Shown here piece by piece: positions 1 to 8,458 of a DNA stretch of 64,000 bases. The stretch is from Mycolicibacterium mengxianglii. Its GTDB lineage: Bacteria > Actinomycetota > Actinomycetes > Mycobacteriales > Mycobacteriaceae. Where the stretch lies: positions 4,154,001-4,218,000 of the forward strand of contig NZ_CP065373.1 of the NCBI RefSeq assembly GCF_015710575.1, read 5' to 3'. The notes beneath the pieces were generated by a model, which had not been told where the DNA came from, did not search any database, and saw only the letters and a program-made list of their open reading frames with translations. Positions within the stretch are counted from its first letter, which is position 1. Each line of letters begins with the position of its first letter. The translations under genes were made by a program, and so were the position numbers.

Positions 1-65
1 AACAGCACCCCGCCGAATACGGCTCCGGCTGCGCCCCTCTTGAAATTCTTGCTGATTGCTGTCAT
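1..65 (-). CDS. Secreted protein, N-terminal fragment (cut by window start)
   Basis: Only the first 21 codons are in the window. They begin with ATG at 65 and read MTAISKNFKRGAAGAVFGG, which closely resembles the N-terminus of the protein encoded just upstream (MKNISKNFKTVAVGTVFGG). The two are therefore tandem paralogues of a small exported protein with a Lys-containing n-region followed by a hydrophobic signal segment. The function cannot be judged from this fragment. Confidence 0.6.
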   Translation of the reverse strand, partial: MTAISKNFKRGAAGAVFGGVL

Positions 66-219
66 CTGTTAGTTGTCCTTCCGTCCGACCCCGGGAAGCG
101 CGGGAAAACCCACGTCCGGGCGGAGCAGGTCGAATGCCGGCGTCACGGTGACGCCACGCTCTCGTACAGAGCTGGAGTTTCCCGGCTCGGCGACATCAAA
201 CCGGTTGGCACAACAAGAA

Positions 220-248
220 GCCGCCCGCATCCTGAGGATGCGGGCGGC
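220..248 (-). terminator. Intrinsic-type terminator hairpin
   Basis: A perfect 13-bp inverted repeat (220-232 with 236-248, 3-nt loop) lies 20 bases past the stop of the secreted-protein gene at 268-777. Read on the minus strand it is followed by a moderately T-rich stretch. Confidence 0.75.
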
Positions 249-267
249 GACGTTTCAGCGGGCCGGT

Positions 268-777
268 TTAACCGACGTTTTCGCCACCCTCGGCGGCCGG
301 TGCCTGAACCGTGTCGGCGGTGTCAGGTGCCGGGCTCTCCTGCGAGTCGGCAGGCGCACCAGCGGAACCGTCCGCGGCACCCTCAGCAGCCGGGTCAGTG
401 ACCCCCTCGGTGGCTTCGGGGCTCTCGACCGGGGCGGTGGTCTCCGAGCTCACGTTCTGGGCGAGCACCAGCTCGCCACCACCGGGAAGCCCGGCGCAGA
501 CGGTCTGGTTGACACCCTGGGCGTCGACCTGGGCAGCCAGAGCGCTCACGTCGGCGGCGGCGGTGCCGCAGATGGCGGCGCTGGCGTTGCTGGCCACATC
601 GGCAGGCACGCTGTCCATGATGGTGGTGTCACCGACGGCGACGCTGACCAGGCCATCAGCTGCGGGTGTCACGGCGGGCTCTGCACCTGCGACGCCCAGA
701 CCTGCGGTGAACAGCAGTGATCCGCCGAACACAGTGCCGACGGCAACAGTCTTGAAGTTCTTGCTGATGTTTTTCAT
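268..777 (-). CDS. Small secreted protein of unknown function
   Basis: This 169-aa product begins with a typical Sec signal peptide: Lys-rich start, hydrophobic core around residues 10-28, and a probable signal peptidase site near AGA at about residue 32. The mature part contains four cysteines (in AICGTA, VCAGL and nearby), suggesting a small disulfide-bonded domain. It is followed by a low-complexity Ala/Pro/Glu/Thr-rich tail of about 65 residues, typical of cell-wall-associated or surface-exposed mycobacterial proteins. A paralogue starts immediately downstream (1-65). The function is unknown; export is the only firm statement. Confidence 0.75.
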   Translation of the reverse strand: MKNISKNFKTVAVGTVFGGSLLFTAGLGVAGAEPAVTPAADGLVSVAVGDTTIMDSVPADVASNASAAICGTAAADVSALAAQVDAQGVNQTVCAGLPGGGELVLAQNVSSETTAPVESPEATEGVTDPAAEGAADGSAGAPADSQESPAPDTADTVQAPAAEGGENVG

Positions 778-1063
778 CAGTTACCTCTTCCGATTCGCGA
801 AGTCGCAGTCCGGCGACATGCGAGCGATCTGCTCACGGCCGGAGGCAGAAACTTGTCTGCCGACGTCGATGGACGCCTGCGCTTCCGTGTCCCAGGCTTT
901 CGCACCCTCGAGCCGGAACTCAACCGGCGGGTCGCTGATCTGCGAACCCGGTGCGGCTGGCTAAGTAACTACCAGGGTGTCGCCCCTGGACCGCAGCCCA
1001 TCGGGCTTTACTGAATCAACAGTGTGCGACACGTCACAGTGGGAGTTAACACCGCTGAAACGA
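778..1063. other. Intergenic region, promoter of the secreted-protein gene
   Basis: These 286 bases lie between the start of the secreted-protein gene and the rpsI terminator. No open frame looks real here: the long frames crossing it are in the wrong codon phase. It presumably holds the promoter of the minus-strand gene starting at 777, but I could not assign -35/-10 boxes with confidence. Confidence 0.4.
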
Positions 1064-1098
1064 CGATCGCCGAGCACGCGGTGCGTGCTCGGCGATCG
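1064..1098 (-). terminator. Terminator of the rplM-rpsI operon
   Basis: A perfect 16-bp inverted repeat (1064-1079 with 1083-1098, 3-nt loop) lies 22 bases downstream of the rpsI stop. Its position and GC-rich stem fit the terminator of the ribosomal protein operon. Confidence 0.85.
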
Positions 1099-1120
1099 GT
1101 GTGGAAGCAGTGCTGACGGA

Positions 1121-1630
1121 TCAGCGCTTCGAGTACTGCGGGGCCTTACGGGCCTTCTTGAGTCCGTACTTCTTGCGCTCGATCGCACGCGGATCGCGAG
1201 TGAGGAAGCCGGCTTTCTTCAGGGCCGGACGGTCCTCGGGCTGCACGATGATCAGCGCCCGGGCGATGGCCAGACGCAGCGCGCCGGCCTGACCGGACGG
1301 GCCACCGCCATCGAGGTGGGCGAAGATGTCGAACGCGTCCACCCGGTCGACGGTCACCAGCGGGGCCTTGATCAGCTGCTGGTGCACCTTGTTCGGGAAG
1401 TACGCCTCCAGGCTGCGGCCGTCGAGGTCGAACTTGCCGGTGCCTGGTACCAGGCGCACCCGGACGACGGCTTCCTTGCGGCGGCCGACGGTCTGGATCG
1501 GACGGTCGATGTAGATCGGCTCGCGCGCTGGGGCCTCTTCGACCTCGACGACAACCTCGTCGACGAAGTTGTCGGCGCCGTCGGCCTCGAGGACCTCAGC
1601 GGCTTCGGTGGTCTCCTCGGGAGAAGTCAC
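1121..1630 (-). CDS. rpsI: 30S ribosomal protein S9
   Basis: S9 of the small ribosomal subunit, whose C-terminal tail reaches the P-site tRNA. The conserved core is clear: [14 protein letters not shown] at the start of the fold, [10 protein letters not shown], the [12 protein letters not shown] loop, and the basic C-terminus ending in APQYSKR. The start is a GTG at 1630 that overlaps the rplM stop in a GTGA junction, so translation of the two is coupled. The product is 169 aa and has the acidic N-terminal extension (about 45 residues, rich in Glu/Ala/Val) usual in mycobacteria. Identification is firm. Confidence 0.97.
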   Translation of the reverse strand: MTSPEETTEAAEVLEADGADNFVDEVVVEVEEAPAREPIYIDRPIQTVGRRKEAVVRVRLVPGTGKFDLDGRSLEAYFPNKVHQQLIKAPLVTVDRVDAFDIFAHLDGGGPSGQAGALRLAIARALIIVQPEDRPALKKAGFLTRDPRAIERKKYGLKKARKAPQYSKR

Positions 1631-2070
1631 TGGCTCACCTGCTTGATTTCGAACGGAATCGGCTGCTGAGCGGTATGCGGGTGCACTGCACCCGTGTAGA
1701 CGCGCAGGTTCTTCTGGATCTGCCGGCTGAGCTTGTTGTGCGGGAGCATGCCGATGATCGCGCGTTCGACCACTCGGTCGGCGTTCTTGGCCAGCTCGTC
1801 GCCCAGTGCCCGCGAGCGCAGGCCGCCCGGGAAACCCGAGTGGCGGTAGGCGAGCTTCTTCTGCAGTTTGTCGCCGCTGACGGCGACCTTGTCGGCGTTG
1901 ATGATGATGACGAAATCGCCACCATCGACATTCGGGGTGAATGTCGGCTTGTGCTTGCCGCGGAGCAGCTTGGCTGCTTCGACGGCGAGCCGGCCGAGCA
2001 CCACATCCGTGGCATCGATGACATACCACGTACGAGTGGTGTCACCTGCCTTCGGCGTGTACGTAGGCAC
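1627..2070 (-). CDS. rplM: 50S ribosomal protein L13
   Basis: L13, an early assembly protein of the large subunit. The start is GTG at 2070 ([13 protein letters not shown]...), preceded by a GAGAAGG ribosome-binding site; it gives 147 aa, the same length as the M. tuberculosis protein. Diagnostic stretches include [33 protein letters not shown] and the C-terminal [13 protein letters not shown]. It is the first gene of the rplM-rpsI operon. In M. tuberculosis esxT lies directly upstream; here a 15-kb B12-dehydratase locus lies between them. Confidence 0.97.
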   Translation of the reverse strand: MPTYTPKAGDTTRTWYVIDATDVVLGRLAVEAAKLLRGKHKPTFTPNVDGGDFVIIINADKVAVSGDKLQKKLAYRHSGFPGGLRSRALGDELAKNADRVVERAIIGMLPHNKLSRQIQKNLRVYTGAVHPHTAQQPIPFEIKQVSQ

Positions 2071-2276
2071 AGCGCTTACCTTCTCTTCTCGGGCCCTGTT
2101 CGGGCTGCTGGATCCCGGCTGACCGGGTGTCGGCCGTGCGTAGCGGTAAATGCCCCCGGCGACCGACACTGACCCGGGAGACATGCGCCCTCATGGACAT
2201 ACCGCACGCCAACGGTGCAGCTTACCGGCCCGCGTCCCCGCAGGTCAAAACGCGTTCGCTCCCGCGGCCTCGACGT
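2071..2276. other. Leader and promoter region of rplM-rpsI
   Basis: A non-coding stretch between the end of the dehydratase operon and rplM. It must carry the promoter and leader of the ribosomal protein operon. No clear terminator hairpin for the upstream dehydratase operon was seen, so read-through is possible. Confidence 0.4.
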
Positions 2277-2639
2277 TCAGGACACCGTCTCCGTGCGCAA
2301 CGGGATTCCTACGACCAGGCGGGCCGCATTGTGTCCGAGAATACGCGCGGAGCTAGGCCCAGCCGGGCCCGCAGAGACCAATCCGGGAGTGGGGCCGGTG
2401 AGCTTCTCGTGTTGAACACACACCCGCCCCTGCCCGTCGATGCCGACGCCGACATCCAGTGACGAGCGGCCGGCGGCCACCCCGGCGAGCACATCAGCAT
2501 CTTCACCGGTGGTCGACGTCTCGACGGTGGACGGAACGCCCTCCTCCTCGATTCCGGCCAGCACCGCGTTCTGGATCGGCCCGGTCGCGGCACTGAGCAC
2601 CAGGATCGCCGGCCGCTCCGGCTGTCCCCCCTCAAACAT
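2277..2639 (-). CDS. Diol/glycerol dehydratase reactivase, small subunit (PduH/GdrB-like)
   Basis: A 120-aa protein starting at ATG 2639, overlapping the stop of the large reactivase gene by 8 bases. It has the small-subunit signature: PAILVLSAATGP near the start, the IEEEGVPSTVE segment, and a conserved C-terminal GHNAARLVVGIPLR. In known systems this subunit swaps with the dehydratase medium subunit and helps eject damaged cobalamin. It is the last gene of the five-gene dehydratase operon. The assignment rests on motif and context; small subunits diverge strongly. Confidence 0.85.
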   Translation of the reverse strand: MFEGGQPERPAILVLSAATGPIQNAVLAGIEEEGVPSTVETSTTGEDADVLAGVAAGRSSLDVGVGIDGQGRVCVQHEKLTGPTPGLVSAGPAGPSSARILGHNAARLVVGIPLRTETVS

Positions 2640-4545
2640 GAGCGCCCACACCGCCGGGCACCGCCCCATCGGGGGGCGCCACCTTGTCCCCCTGAATCGA
2701 CCCCTGAATCGACATGGCGTACGAGGCGACGAGACCCGATGCGACCGCGTTTCGTGGACCTTCGGTACCGCGCACATTGCCGGTGCCACAGACGATCCCG
2801 TAGGGCGCGACGGCGTCCGCGATCTGATCGGGGATCTCGAAATCCAGTGCACAACCGCCCAGCAACACCACGAATCCGATCTGTCGCAGATCACCGGCGG
2901 GGGCGATACTGCGAAGAGCACGAAGTGCATTGACGACGAACACCCGCTCCTTGGCGGTTCGGCGCACGGTCCTGATCCGGTCCAGAGAATGACGGGTCGG
3001 GATCGGGTTCATTCCGTGCTCGCTCAGGGTCACAACCCGGGCGAACGCGGTCGCCGGCAGCGCAGTGTCGAAGAACTGCGCGGTACCGTTCTCCAGCCTG
3101 ACGTGGAAGAAGCTCTCCGCCTTGCCCAGTGGGCACCGCTTGATCTCTTCCGCCAATTCCAGGTTGTCCAGCCCCAATTCGGCGTCGATCAACTTGCTGA
3201 CCAGATCTCCGGCGCCCGCCAGGTGCGTCGCCTCGATCTGACCGTTGGTCTGGATCACGGCAGCGTCGGTGGATCCTCCGCCGAGGTCCAGCACCACCAA
3301 CGGTTTGTCGGTGCCCGGTGTGGTCAGTGCGCCGAGCACCGCCATCTCGGCCTCCACGCCGCCGACGATGACCTCGACCCGGTGCGCGCCCGCGTCACGT
3401 AGCCGCTCCGCGACCGCGGCCGCGACTGCACGCATCCCGGTTTCCTTGGTCCGGACCATGGCGGCAAGTGCCACAGCGTTTTCCAGCGCCACCTCTCCGG
3501 CGACACCGCCCCGGACCTCTTGCGGCACCACGGTGTCCACGGCCAGGAGATCCTGGATACGGACATCGGCCAACGCGTGGTTGGACAAGTCGGCCATACT
3601 CTGGCGGACATTGGAGATCATGCCGCCGGTGTTGGTCCCCGACTCGCCGAGGACGTCGGACAACGGGCTGACCCGCTGCACTGCGGCCATGATCTCGGCG
3701 GCACCCCGCGAGACATCAACCGCAGCACGCCTGTTCATCCCGATCAGTTCCAGCGAGCCCGCGGGGACGGTGCGGTCAGCGACATCTCCGGAAGGTGTCC
3801 GCACGACGACTGCCGAACGGTTTCCGGTCAAGGCCCGCGCGACCGGTGAAACCACCTTTGTCTGTTCGGGATCCAGATCGAAGATGGTCGCAAGGCCGTA
3901 GGCGTTGGACAGCGTACGAATGGACTGTCCGGGACCCGCGACCTCCACTGCGGCGAGCATGCCCAGCGGCACCGCGTCGATGCGAGAGACCTCATCGATG
4001 ATGGGAATCGTTGTGCGCAACCGATTCGCGACCAGAACCGCGTCGTCATTGCACAGAATTGCGCCGCTGACCTCGACACCGCGTTCGCCCGCCGCATTGA
4101 ACGCAGCGGCGACGACCTCGAAATCGACGCCGTTGGGCACCAACACGATGACCGCAACGCCGGGTTCCGCGTCGGCCAGTGACTCGAACGCGATGATGGT
4201 GCCGACTCCCAGACCTCGGCCACCGGGGGTGCGTGGATCGTGGCCGATCATCGTCGACTCGGTGATGATCGTCTCGGTGATGGTCTCCATCGCCATGCCA
4301 CTGATGACCGGCGTCGCCTCGTTGAGCAGGACCACGTCCAGATCAGCCAACGCGATGCCGGCACCCTCCAACGCCCAGGCGACGCATTTCGCCACACCAT
4401 CGACGTTCTTGACGGTGCCCTTGATCCCCGTCGTCTGCGTCAGAGCGGCGCCCACGTACCCGACCGAGCCCGAAGGCCCGATCGTGGCAACGCTGGCCTC
4501 AGTGGTGGAGTTGCCGATGTCTACCCCGACAACCGTCCGATTCAC
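2632..4545 (-). CDS. pduG: Diol/glycerol dehydratase reactivase, large subunit (PduG/DdrA/GdrA)
   Basis: This chaperone-like ATPase reactivates B12-dependent dehydratase after suicide inactivation by replacing damaged cobalamin. The 637-aa product shows the actin/Hsp70-type phosphate loops VVGVDIGNSTTEAS (residues 5-18) and VVLDLGGGSTDAAV (about 425-438). It also has the family-specific segments NEATPVISGMAMETITET and IGHDPRTPGGRGLGVGT. It is slightly longer than enteric PduG (610 aa), with a short extra tail. It sits 17 bases after the medium subunit gene and overlaps the small reactivase gene. Identification is firm. Confidence 0.95.
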   Translation of the reverse strand: MNRTVVGVDIGNSTTEASVATIGPSGSVGYVGAALTQTTGIKGTVKNVDGVAKCVAWALEGAGIALADLDVVLLNEATPVISGMAMETITETIITESTMIGHDPRTPGGRGLGVGTIIAFESLADAEPGVAVIVLVPNGVDFEVVAAAFNAAGERGVEVSGAILCNDDAVLVANRLRTTIPIIDEVSRIDAVPLGMLAAVEVAGPGQSIRTLSNAYGLATIFDLDPEQTKVVSPVARALTGNRSAVVVRTPSGDVADRTVPAGSLELIGMNRRAAVDVSRGAAEIMAAVQRVSPLSDVLGESGTNTGGMISNVRQSMADLSNHALADVRIQDLLAVDTVVPQEVRGGVAGEVALENAVALAAMVRTKETGMRAVAAAVAERLRDAGAHRVEVIVGGVEAEMAVLGALTTPGTDKPLVVLDLGGGSTDAAVIQTNGQIEATHLAGAGDLVSKLIDAELGLDNLELAEEIKRCPLGKAESFFHVRLENGTAQFFDTALPATAFARVVTLSEHGMNPIPTRHSLDRIRTVRRTAKERVFVVNALRALRSIAPAGDLRQIGFVVLLGGCALDFEIPDQIADAVAPYGIVCGTGNVRGTEGPRNAVASGLVASYAMSIQGSIQGDKVAPPDGAVPGGVGAHV

Positions 4546-4562
4546 CGAATCAACTCCTTCGG

Positions 4563-5162
4563 CTAACCGGCGGCCGCGGCGACAGAGAACTCCGGCACCA
4601 CTTCGACCGGACGAACCTGCTTGCGCACCAGCTCGGTCTCCTTGAGGTGCAGCAGTGCTGCCTTGGCCTGCCAGCGGGGACGCGCCATCTGATCGTTGAG
4701 CGTCGGAACCGGTTCCGGCGAATCACCTTTGGCGTACTGCGCGGCGTTGGAACCGATGTTGCGGTAGGTCTCCAGCGTCAGCAACGGACACTGCGGGAAG
4801 AGTTCCAGGCTGGACAGCCGTGGAAGGTCCCGCTGGTGGATCATCGATGTTCCGCGGGCCAGGATGCCGATCCCGATACCGGATCCCGACAGCTTGGCCG
4901 CCAGGTGCGACATCAGCGCCAGGTCGGCGCTGTGTTGGACGCGGATGATCCGCGCGCCGACTTCCTGCTCTTCGATGCCGGCGAGCATCTGCCGGATCAC
5001 CTCGGCGTGCGGCAGACCGATGATGGTCTGGCTGAACAGACTTCCGAAGGCAGGTGAGATCGCAATCACCACCTCGTCGGGACGCTTGCCGCGCTCAGCC
5101 GGGCCGACCTCGTTGAACGAGATCGTGCGATTTCCTGCTTGCAGATCAGTCGAGACGGTCAT
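4563..5162 (-). CDS. pduD: B12-dependent diol/glycerol dehydratase, medium (beta) subunit
   Basis: This 199-aa protein has the beta-subunit cobalamin-binding region: ARIIRVQHSADLALMSHLAA, then LSGSGIGIGILARGT and HQRDLPRLSSLELFPQCP. The start overlaps the large-subunit stop (ATGA). The length is close to that of Klebsiella glycerol dehydratase DhaB2 (194 aa) and shorter than PduD (224 aa). The missing part corresponds to the N-terminal extension that packs PduD into microcompartments, which fits the absence of shell genes here. Confidence 0.94.
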   Translation of the reverse strand: MTVSTDLQAGNRTISFNEVGPAERGKRPDEVVIAISPAFGSLFSQTIIGLPHAEVIRQMLAGIEEQEVGARIIRVQHSADLALMSHLAAKLSGSGIGIGILARGTSMIHQRDLPRLSSLELFPQCPLLTLETYRNIGSNAAQYAKGDSPEPVPTLNDQMARPRWQAKAALLHLKETELVRKQVRPVEVVPEFSVAAAAG

Positions 5163-6883
5163 TCCACCTCCTCCTCAGGATTTGATGCGCTCGTCACGTG
5201 GCGCAGTTTCTTCATCTCTTCCCAACGTGCACCCGACGGGCGGTACCCGGTGCCCGGGCCGGCGTAGTCGTTGGCGTCGTTGACCGCCGACAAGGGCTCC
5301 AGATCCTTGGTCATGATCGCCGAGGTCTGCAGCAGATCTCCCGAAACGCGCTGGCGCAGAACCGCCAACAGGTTGCCGGCGACATCGGGGAACCCGGTGG
5401 ACTCCAGAGCCTTCACCAGGTCCAGGCCGGTGATGTTGCGATCCATCACCTGCTGGGCGCCCTTGAGGTCTTCCAGGACGTCCCTGGCGAGCAGTTCACG
5501 ACTACCGTCGGCGTACACCGCGATGTCGATCTCCTCGTCGGTGATCGGCGGCAGGTCCAGATAGACGAAGACCGCCTGCAATGCCTTGGCCGCCCGGGTG
5601 CGCACCGCGAGGATGTCGGTTTCCTTCACGTGACGCAGGCCGCCGTCGATCTGCAGATCCCGCTGGATCGTGTTGAAGTCGTCGTAATCGTCGCTGTCGA
5701 GATTCGAACCGGCGAACATGTCGTCGTAGTTGGGCATTGTCGAATACCCCGAGCACACGAAGTCCGTACCGGGCATCATCTGCGGCATCAGCCGCGCCGT
5801 GCGGCGCATCGGTGAGTGCGAGAACGACTGGTCGTTACCGGACGCGCATTCCAGATCCACCGATGACGCGATGAGGTTCTCGGCGGCGACGGCGCGGATT
5901 CCGGCAGGAACCGCACCCGGGACACCGATGCAGGAGATCGAGCCGTTCTGCAGGCCCTGCACTCCGGCGCCCTTGGCGATCAGGATGCACCGGATCTCCA
6001 GGTACAGCATCGATTTGCCCTGGGCGTTACCCATCTGAACTTCCGATCCGGTACCGGAAGTAAAGCGCATCTTGATGCCACGGGAGGCGTACGCCGCGGC
6101 CAGGAACGCCTTCGACCACGGCGTGTCGTCACCGTCGACGAAGACGGGCTCGGTGCCGTACACCGAGATGGTCTCCGCGTAGCCGGTGATGCCGCGCATG
6201 CCGAGGTCCAGTTCGGTGGCCTCTTCGAGGGCACACTGGGTCAGCGGTCCACCGGTGCCGACCTGGCTACCGATCTGCTGGGCCATCGCGACCAGGGGTG
6301 CGTAGCGCACCACTCCCAAAGTCGTCTCGACTTCGGCGAATCCACGAATGGATGCCTCAGCGGCGTCGCAGGCAACCTGGAGTGGGTTGTCGCGGGCGCT
6401 CGTGCAGTGCCCCTGATTTGCCGGCGTGCGGCGGGCCCGCATCTTCTGCATGCCCATCATGATCTCGACGATGTTGAGGTTCTTTGCGACGGCGAGAAGC
6501 TTCGCCGGAGTCAGCCCCTTCGTGACCGCGAGGACTTCCTGCCGCGTCACCCGCGGGTCGACCAACATGCGGGCGATCTCGTCGGCGGGCAGTGCCATCG
6601 ACTGCTCGGTGGTCTCGACATCGACAGCCTTGTCGGCGATGAACTGGTCGATGAAGTCGAAGTCGGCGCGATCGACGCCGTCCATCTCCACGATGAGGCC
6701 GTTCTCCACCCGCACACTGGGTTTGGGATCGAACGGACTGTCCATCGCCACCATGCCGACCTCGGGCCACTCTTCGACGAATCCGTCGAGGTTGACCGGG
6801 CGACCTTCCAGGACCAAGGTGCGTGCGGAGTGCCGGACACCGTCGCCGGTGACACCGGCCTGTTGCGGAACTGTTGTCGTCAT
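5159..6883 (-). CDS. pduC: B12-dependent diol/glycerol dehydratase, large (alpha) subunit
   Basis: The catalytic subunit. It converts 1,2-propanediol to propionaldehyde or glycerol to 3-hydroxypropionaldehyde by an adenosylcobalamin radical mechanism. The 574-aa sequence follows the family closely: KMRARRTPANQGHCTSARDNP (active-site His), EEATELDLGMRGITGYAETI, GTEPVFVDGDDTPWSKAFLA, GAGVQGLQNGSISCIGVP, and ECASGNDQSFSHSPMRRTAR (substrate-binding Asp/Ser region). An N-terminal extension of about 20 residues is present. The sequence cannot separate diol from glycerol specificity. It follows the small-subunit gene by 10 bases, an unusual order. Confidence 0.97.
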   Translation of the reverse strand: MTTTVPQQAGVTGDGVRHSARTLVLEGRPVNLDGFVEEWPEVGMVAMDSPFDPKPSVRVENGLIVEMDGVDRADFDFIDQFIADKAVDVETTEQSMALPADEIARMLVDPRVTRQEVLAVTKGLTPAKLLAVAKNLNIVEIMMGMQKMRARRTPANQGHCTSARDNPLQVACDAAEASIRGFAEVETTLGVVRYAPLVAMAQQIGSQVGTGGPLTQCALEEATELDLGMRGITGYAETISVYGTEPVFVDGDDTPWSKAFLAAAYASRGIKMRFTSGTGSEVQMGNAQGKSMLYLEIRCILIAKGAGVQGLQNGSISCIGVPGAVPAGIRAVAAENLIASSVDLECASGNDQSFSHSPMRRTARLMPQMMPGTDFVCSGYSTMPNYDDMFAGSNLDSDDYDDFNTIQRDLQIDGGLRHVKETDILAVRTRAAKALQAVFVYLDLPPITDEEIDIAVYADGSRELLARDVLEDLKGAQQVMDRNITGLDLVKALESTGFPDVAGNLLAVLRQRVSGDLLQTSAIMTKDLEPLSAVNDANDYAGPGTGYRPSGARWEEMKKLRHVTSASNPEEEVE

Positions 6884-6893
6884 GAATTAACTC

Positions 6894-7322
6894 CTATTCG
6901 CTCGTGGCCAGAATGTCGCGTCGGTCGTACACCTCTGCGGCCTCTCGCACGAGTTCTGCGAGGAAGGGCGCGGTGTACTGCGATTCGAGCTCGTCGGCGA
7001 TCGCTTCGAGCTCGACCTTGGTCGATGCGTTGGGCCGCAACGCGTTGTAGATCTCCAGGACCCGCTCGTCGGGAATCGCGGTCATCTCTGCGGCGCGCCG
7101 CAGATTGGCACCCAGCTGCGTCCTGCCGACCTTCTCCGAGATCTGTGCCTGCAACCGAAGCGTTTCGGGCGTGATGCGCAGATCCGCGGCTTCGACGTTG
7201 CCGGCCACCACCGCTTCGACGGTGATGTCGTCAATCGATCGACCGGTGGGCGTGAACAGCAGATCACGGCGGTGAACACTCAACGGATAGTCCACCGCGG
7301 GATCGAGCGTCGGTTGCGTCAT
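6894..7322 (-). CDS. pduE: B12-dependent diol/glycerol dehydratase, small (gamma) subunit
   Basis: First gene of the operon, starting at ATG 7322 behind a GGAG site. The gamma-subunit hallmarks are present: YPLSVHRRDLLFTPTGRSID (the conserved YP...H...G..ID pattern), DLRITPETLRLQAQISEKVG, then RTQLGANLRRAAEMTAIPDE and ILEIYNALRP-like helices. At 142 aa it matches DhaB3 (141 aa) rather than PduE (173 aa), so it lacks the N-terminal extension. In enterobacterial operons this gene follows the other two; here it comes first. Confidence 0.94.
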   Translation of the reverse strand: MTQPTLDPAVDYPLSVHRRDLLFTPTGRSIDDITVEAVVAGNVEAADLRITPETLRLQAQISEKVGRTQLGANLRRAAEMTAIPDERVLEIYNALRPNASTKVELEAIADELESQYTAPFLAELVREAAEVYDRRDILATSE

Positions 7323-7416
7323 GTACTACTCCAACAGTTGAGGGGTGGGCTGGTCGCCCAACGTGGCGAAACGTGATTCAACTCAGTCACGCGCCGCCAA
7401 TTGTGTCTGTTGTCAC

Positions 7417-7435
7417 GTTGCAGCAACGTTGCAAC
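7417..7435 (-). promoter_or_regulatory. Predicted operator, copy 1 (dehydratase promoter)
   Basis: Read on the minus strand this is GTTGCAACGTTGCTGCAAC. It differs from copy 2 (8390-8408) at a single base and from copy 3 (13052-13070) at four. The TGCAAC element occurs twice with an 11-bp period, so both lie on the same DNA face. The site is 94 bases upstream of the small-subunit start and points towards it. It also lies between the dehydratase operon and the divergent FhuF-like gene. Confidence 0.75.
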
Positions 7436-7609
7436 CGATTGCCTGCGGGAATAATCCCTGGTAGGGGGCCTGCGACGGCGCCGGCTACGCGCGTTGTGCG
7501 CTTTGGGATGAAGAGGACACCGGCGGTGGCACTCGCCGTCGGGCCTCATCCGGCCGTCTTCGGGATCGGGGCCCGACAGATTTCCTCAACGTTTACGGTG
7601 GACACGATC

Positions 7610-8380
7610 ATGGACAGTGTTCCCGCGTCACCAGCCGAGTCAACCGCACCGGACGACACCATGCTGCGCGCAAAGACCGCGCAACTGGGCGAGTACTTTT
7701 CCCTTCCGGCACCGGGCGAAGGCCGGTGGCAGGAACTGCCTGCGTTGCTCGACGAGACCAACCTGATGCACTTCGTCGACCGCACGAGGGCCGCCATCGC
7801 ATCTTCGGCCGGATGCGACAAAACCAGCATCCCAATGAAATTGGCGGCCTCGTCTTTTCAGCTGGGTATCGCGGCGCGGCTGCTCTCACCTTCCATCGGA
7901 GCTGCGGTCTGCTTCGGGGCGGTGCCATTGTTGACCTCGGCGGCGCTCCGTTGGCAGGCGACCGACCACCATGCTCCCCAGTTGGCGACGGCCGAAATCG
8001 ATTGGCTGCCTGTGGACTCTGCGGCACAGGCAGCGCGCCTGATCTCCGAGTCGGTCCTGACCACGATATTGAGACCGTTGAATGACGCACTGCGAGCGGT
8101 GATGTCGCTTTCGTTGCAAGTGTCCTGGGGCAATGTCAGCTCCGCGGCCAACGGTGCGGTGACGGTGTTGGCGATGTCAGCACCCCAGCGGGAGGCTGCC
8201 GGTCGGTCCCTGGTGCGCGCACTGTTGACGGGCCGACCCCTGGCCGGCACCGGCAGTTTCGTCGGCGGCACGTTCATCCGGGGAAACTGTTGCTTGTTCT
8301 ACCTCGCTCCGCGGTCGGGGTTGTGCGGAGACTGCGTGCTGCGGTCCGCCGGTGGATCACACTCGGACACCTCGCGTTGA
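7610..8380 (+). CDS. FhuF-like 2Fe-2S protein
   Basis: The 256-aa product from ATG 7610 ends with GNCCLFYLAPRSGLCGDC. This has the CC-x10-C-x2-C spacing that binds the unusual 2Fe-2S cluster of FhuF ferric-siderophore reductases. The rest is an Ala/Leu-rich globular domain without membrane segments. It is divergent from the dehydratase operon and followed by the LuxR-type regulator. No siderophore or iron-uptake gene is nearby. A role as a reductant for cob(III/II)alamin in this locus is a guess from context. An upstream in-frame ATG at 7508 has no convincing ribosome-binding site. Confidence 0.8.
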   Translation: MDSVPASPAESTAPDDTMLRAKTAQLGEYFSLPAPGEGRWQELPALLDETNLMHFVDRTRAAIASSAGCDKTSIPMKLAASSFQLGIAARLLSPSIGAAVCFGAVPLLTSAALRWQATDHHAPQLATAEIDWLPVDSAAQAARLISESVLTTILRPLNDALRAVMSLSLQVSWGNVSSAANGAVTVLAMSAPQREAAGRSLVRALLTGRPLAGTGSFVGGTFIRGNCCLFYLAPRSGLCGDCVLRSAGGSHSDTSR

Positions 8381-8389
8381 GTTCGTCTC

Positions 8390-8408
8390 GTTGCAACCTT
8401 GCTGCAAC
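8390..8408 (+). promoter_or_regulatory. Predicted operator, copy 2 (LuxR-type regulator promoter)
   Basis: GTTGCAACCTTGCTGCAAC lies 50 bases upstream of the regulator start at 8459 and points towards it. It is the second copy of the 19-bp element also found before the dehydratase and aldehyde dehydrogenase genes. Confidence 0.75.
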
Positions 8409-8458
8409 GCAGCCCGCGCTAGCATTCAGCCCCGCTGAGCCTCAGGAAGGAGCCGACC

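Noticed and set aside
7323..7609. Possible cobalamin riboswitch before the dehydratase operon
   Set aside because: No B12-box or paired-stem arrangement typical of cobalamin riboswitches was found on either strand; the 19-bp repeat element explains the conserved sequence better.
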